Positions 6,121 to 8,737 of a stretch of DNA of 8,737 bases are shown here, piece by piece. The notes beneath the pieces were generated by a model. That model was not told where the DNA came from. It did no database searches and saw only the letters and a program-made list of their open reading frames with translations. Origin of the DNA: Anaerolineae bacterium (GTDB taxonomy: Bacteria; Chloroflexota; Anaerolineae; Anaerolineales; E44-bin32); contig JAUVOZ010000079.1 in NCBI GenBank assembly GCA_030598885.1, forward strand, positions 1 through 8,737, read 5' to 3'. The number at the start of each line of letters is the position of its first letter. Position 1 is the first letter of the stretch. The position numbers and the translations under genes are program-made.

Positions 6121-8737
6121 CTATGGAGCCGGCTTGATAGAGATGCCCCCCATGGCCCAATGGTCGCTTTTACCCAGGGAGGCGCTGATCGTCAACTGAG
6201 TGTTGACACCATCGACAATCGAGCCGGCGCCAATTTCATTCCCGCCCCCCGCCGATAGATTCCATTGTTCATCTGCAGGCAGCGAAAAGATTACCGATCG
6301 GCAGGTCTCACAGGAGAAGACGCCCAAGACCAGTTCGCCTAATGCCGAAGGTACCGTTACGCTCGCCGAGCTGCTGGTGGCGTTGTTACCAATGAAGGTT
6401 CCTAATGGATCAATCTGGTCGACACCGGTAAAGGTGATCACGCCACCCACCGCATAGCGCTTCAAGTCAGCGCTGAAGGTGATAACCACATTATGGGTGC
6501 CAGTTGGCGGGTCGACCAGCATCCAGATCTCGACCCGGGCATCGTCCGACTGTGTTTCCGAATTGACATAGGTGAGGTATTTGCCGTTGACGGTGATGGA
6601 TAATACGGTCTCCAAGTAGTCGTTGTTGATCGAGGCCCCGACGAGCATCAGGCGATCCAACCCCGAGGTGGTATGGGAAATGGTGAGGCTGGAGCCATTG
6701 GTAGTGCCGGAAGAGACTGCATCCACATGGGGGATGATGGGAGGTTCGGGTGTCGATGTCGGGGCGATCGTATCGGTTGGAGTGGGCGTCGGTGTCGGTG
6801 TGTCCGTCGAAGTCGATGTTGACGTAGATGTCGCCGTAACGGTTGGTGTGAAGGTGTCGCTGGGTAAGGGTGTATTCGACGCTGTAGGCGTTTCTGTTGG
6901 TGTAGCGGACGGTGTGGGTGTGGAGGTCGATGTCGGTGTGTCAGAGGGTGTCGCCGTAACGGTTGGTGTGAAGGTGTCGCTCGGTAATGGCGTATTGGTC
7001 GCCGTGGGCGTCATAGTTGGCGTATGGGTTGAAGTGGGCGTGTCAGTTGAGGTTCCGGTTGTAGTTGGTGTAGCGGTGACGGTGAAACCTGGCTTGATGG
7101 AGATGCCGCCCATGGCCCAATGGTCACTGTTGCCCAGAGAGGCGCTGATGGTCACCTGAGGGCTGGCACCCTCGAGCGTCCCGCCGGCGCCAAACACATT
7201 GCCGCCCCCTGCTGAGAGATTCCATTGTTCATCCACAGGCAGCGAAAATGTTACTGAATTGCAAGTCTCGCAAGAGAGGACGCCCAGGACCAGTTCGTCC
7301 ACCCCAGAGGGCACCGTTATGCTCGCCAAACTGCTGTCAGCGTAGTTCCCGATGAAGGTGCCTAATGGATCGATCTGATCGACACCAGTAAAGGTGATCA
7401 CACCACCCACCGCATTGCGCACCAAGTCAGCGCTGAAGGTGATTACCACATCGTAGGTGCCGGTTGGCGGGGCAACCAGCTTCCAGATCTCGACCCGGGA
7501 ATCATCCCCTCCACTCCCCTGGTGATCGACATAGTCAACCCGAGTGAGCGGGGCTCCGTTGTAGGTGATGGTGGATACGATCTCACCGCCGGCGTTGTTG
7601 ATGGAGACCCCGACGAGCATCAGGCCGTCCGACCCGGAGGTAGTATGGGATATGGTCAGGTTAGAGCCATCGGTGATGCTGGAGGAGATAGCGTCCACTT
7701 GGGGGATACTGGGAGGTTCGGGTGTAGCTGTCGGAGTGGCCGTAACGGTTGGTGTGAAGGTATCCGTCGGTGTTGGCGTATCGGTCGGGGTCGGTGTATT
7801 GGTCGACGTGGGGGTAAATGTCGGCGTGTCTGAGGGAGTCGGAGTATCCGTAGGTGTTAGCGTATCCGTTGGTGTCGAAGTTGATGTTGACGTAGATGTC
7901 GGTGTGGGTGTGGAGGTCGATGTGGTCGTGTTGGTTGGTGTCGCCGTAACGGTTGGTGTGAAGGTGTTAGTAGCCGTTGGAGTATCGGTAGGCGTCGGTG
8001 TCGAAGTCGATGTTGACGTAGATGTCGGCGTGACCGTATCAGTTGGAGTGTCCGACGGTGTCGCCGTAACGGTTGGTGTGAAGGTATCCGAAGGCGTGGG
8101 CGTCTCAGTAGGCGTATAAGTTGATGTTGCGGTCGCAATTGGTGTAGCAGTGACTGCGGAACCCGGCCTGATGGAAATCCCACCCATAGCCCAATGGTCG
8201 CTGCTGCCCAGGGAGGCACTGATGGTCACCTGAGGGCTATCACCCTCAACCGTCCCGCCGGCTCCAAACTCATTGTTGCTGGCTGAGATGTTCCATTGTT
8301 GAACCGTAGGTTCCGAAAATGTGACCGAGGTGCATGTCTCGCAGGAGAAGACGCCCAAGATCAGTTCGCCGGATGCCGAGGGCACGGTAACACTCGCCGA
8401 GCTGCTAGTGGTGTTGTTCCCAGCGAAGGTGCCCAAGGGATCCGTCTGATCGACACCGGTGAAGGTGATCACGCCACCCACCGCATAGCGCATCAAGTCA
8501 GCGCTGAAGGCGATCTCCACATTGTGGGTACCCGTGGGCGGGTTGACCAGCTTCCAGATCTCGACCCGAGCATCATCCGCCTGTGTTTCCGAATTGACGT
8601 AGGTGAGGAGAACGCCATTGTAGGTGATGGAGGATACGGTTTCTAAGTTGTCGTTGTTGATCGAGACCCCGACGAGCATCAGGCGGTCCGATCCGTATGT
8701 GGTATGGGAGATGGTCATGCTGGAGACATCAGTGGTA
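6121..8737 (-). CDS. Exported three-domain repeat protein with TP linkers, N-terminus missing
   Basis: The gene enters from the right edge and ends at the TAG at 6121. An ATG at 8718 is internal: the six codons before it, still in frame, align with the start of the later repeats, so the true start is outside. Counting from 8718, 865 residues are visible. Domain A is 1-188, linker 189-338, domain B 339-547, linker 548-662 and domain C 663-865. Each domain follows the same order: ISHTT, LMLVGVSIN, SITYNG, RVEIWKLV, PPTGT, FSADL, AVGGVITFTGVDQ, DPLGTF, SCETC, QWN, TISASLG and SDHWAMGGISI. The strand-like pattern suggests a beta-sandwich. No catalytic motif is visible. The only cysteines are the three CETC pairs. 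The chain ends in IKPAP right after domain C, with no LPXTG, membrane helix or other sorting tail. By analogy it is a secreted or surface adhesin-like protein; function unknown. The name of the domain family is not known to me. Confidence 0.85.
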   Translation of the reverse strand, partial: TTDVSSMTISHTTYGSDRLMLVGVSINNDNLETVSSITYNGVLLTYVNSETQADDARVEIWKLVNPPTGTHNVEIAFSADLMRYAVGGVITFTGVDQTDPLGTFAGNNTTSSSASVTVPSASGELILGVFSCETCTSVTFSEPTVQQWNISASNNEFGAGGTVEGDSPQVTISASLGSSDHWAMGGISIRPGSAVTATPIATATSTYTPTETPTPSDTFTPTVTATPSDTPTDTVTPTSTSTSTSTPTPTDTPTATNTFTPTVTATPTNTTTSTSTPTPTSTSTSTSTPTDTLTPTDTPTPSDTPTFTPTSTNTPTPTDTPTPTDTFTPTVTATPTATPEPPSIPQVDAISSSITDGSNLTISHTTSGSDGLMLVGVSINNAGGEIVSTITYNGAPLTRVDYVDHQGSGGDDSRVEIWKLVAPPTGTYDVVITFSADLVRNAVGGVITFTGVDQIDPLGTFIGNYADSSLASITVPSGVDELVLGVLSCETCNSVTFSLPVDEQWNLSAGGGNVFGAGGTLEGASPQVTISASLGNSDHWAMGGISIKPGFTVTATPTTTGTSTDTPTSTHTPTMTPTATNTPLPSDTFTPTVTATPSDTPTSTSTPTPSATPTETPTASNTPLPSDTFTPTVTATSTSTSTSTDTPTPTPTPTDTIAPTSTPEPPIIPHVDAVSSGTTNGSSLTISHTTSGLDRLMLVGASINNDYLETVLSITVNGKYLTYVNSETQSDDARVEIWMLVDPPTGTHNVVITFSADLKRYAVGGVITFTGVDQIDPLGTFIGNNATSSSASVTVPSALGELVLGVFSCETCRSVIFSLPADEQWNLSAGGGNEIGAGSIVDGVNTQLTISASLGKSDHWAMGGISIKPAP
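6124..6732 (-). repeat. Domain repeat C
   Basis: Complete last copy, about 203 residues, ending the protein. Its first half is nearly copy A and most of its second half nearly copy B, a mosaic that suggests recombination between repeats. Confidence 0.85.
6733..7077 (-). repeat. TP-rich linker 2 with 120-base repeat
   Basis: About 115 residues of TP-rich sequence. The same phrase as in linker 1 occurs at 6836 and 6956, again exactly 120 bases apart, each followed by NTPLPSD-type coding. It ends in PEPPIIPHVDA, matching the end of linker 1. Confidence 0.85.
7078..7704 (-). repeat. Domain repeat B
   Basis: Complete second copy, about 209 residues, beginning at VDAISS. It is the most diverged in its first half (DYVDHQGSGGDDSRVEIW where A and C have YVNSETQ). 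Its second half is close to copy C (DPLGTFIGN, LPVDEQWNLSAGGGN). Confidence 0.85.
7705..8154 (-). repeat. TP-rich linker 1 with three copies of a DNA phrase
   Basis: About 150 residues made almost only of Thr, Pro, Ser, Asp and Ala. The plus-strand phrase GTAACGGTTGGTGTGAAGG recurs at 7742, 7946 and 8066 and encodes the FTPTVT core. The last two copies are exactly 120 bases apart. The linker ends in PEPPSIPQVDA, just before domain B. Confidence 0.85.
8155..8737 (-). repeat. Domain repeat A (partial)
   Basis: First visible copy of the roughly 200-residue domain, missing its start. It shares NNDNLETV, YVNSETQ.DDARVEIW and RYAVGG with copy C. It differs from both other copies around the QQWNISASNNE stretch. 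Confidence 0.85.

Noticed and set aside
6623..8119. Long plus-strand frames rich in Val and Gly opposite the repeat protein
   Set aside because: The VGVGVSV-type frames are the antisense reading of Thr/Pro codons in the linkers. The minus frame runs unbroken through folded repeated domains, so it is the real gene.
6733..8154. Regular repeats as a possible CRISPR array
   Set aside because: The repeats stay in frame, lack unique spacers of constant length and encode TP-rich linkers.

Overview
The window holds six protein-coding genes, two of them cut by the window edges. There is no RNA gene, CRISPR array or insertion sequence that I can support. The organism looks like a free-living bacterium that uses Shine-Dalgarno sites and exports proteins with very long threonine/proline linkers. 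Such linkers, together with a UPF0547-type zinc ribbon on a membrane protein, are common in Chloroflexota (Anaerolineae-like) genomes. That placement is an inference of moderate confidence; no marker gene is present.

Layout: at the left edge, on the minus strand, is the N-terminus of an exported protein (signal peptide, then a TP-rich stalk running off the window). It is divergent from a plus-strand block made of an HcaT/MFS_1_like transporter, a Kv-beta-like (AKR6-type) aldo/keto reductase, and a six-helix membrane protein ending in a cytoplasmic four-cysteine zinc ribbon. This block meets, tail to tail, a minus-strand class I SAM-dependent methyltransferase. After a gene-free stretch, the right end is filled by a large exported repeat protein on the minus strand, truncated at its N-terminus. 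It has three copies of one roughly 200-residue domain, separated by TP-rich linkers.

The three plus-strand genes do not form a tight operon. A 417-base gap precedes the reductase gene. That gap holds a consensus-like promoter far upstream, three inverted repeats, an orphan Shine-Dalgarno site and then a strong ribosome-binding site, so the reductase mRNA may carry a long structured leader. The membrane-protein gene follows the reductase gene after 135 bases with its own good ribosome-binding site and could be co-transcribed. Nothing in the sequence ties the transporter, reductase, zinc-ribbon protein and methyltransferase to one pathway.

I do not see a convincing new multi-gene system. The observations most worth following up are the mosaic three-domain exported protein with one CETC motif per domain, the structured 5' leader before the reductase, and the uncharacterised membrane/zinc-ribbon protein.
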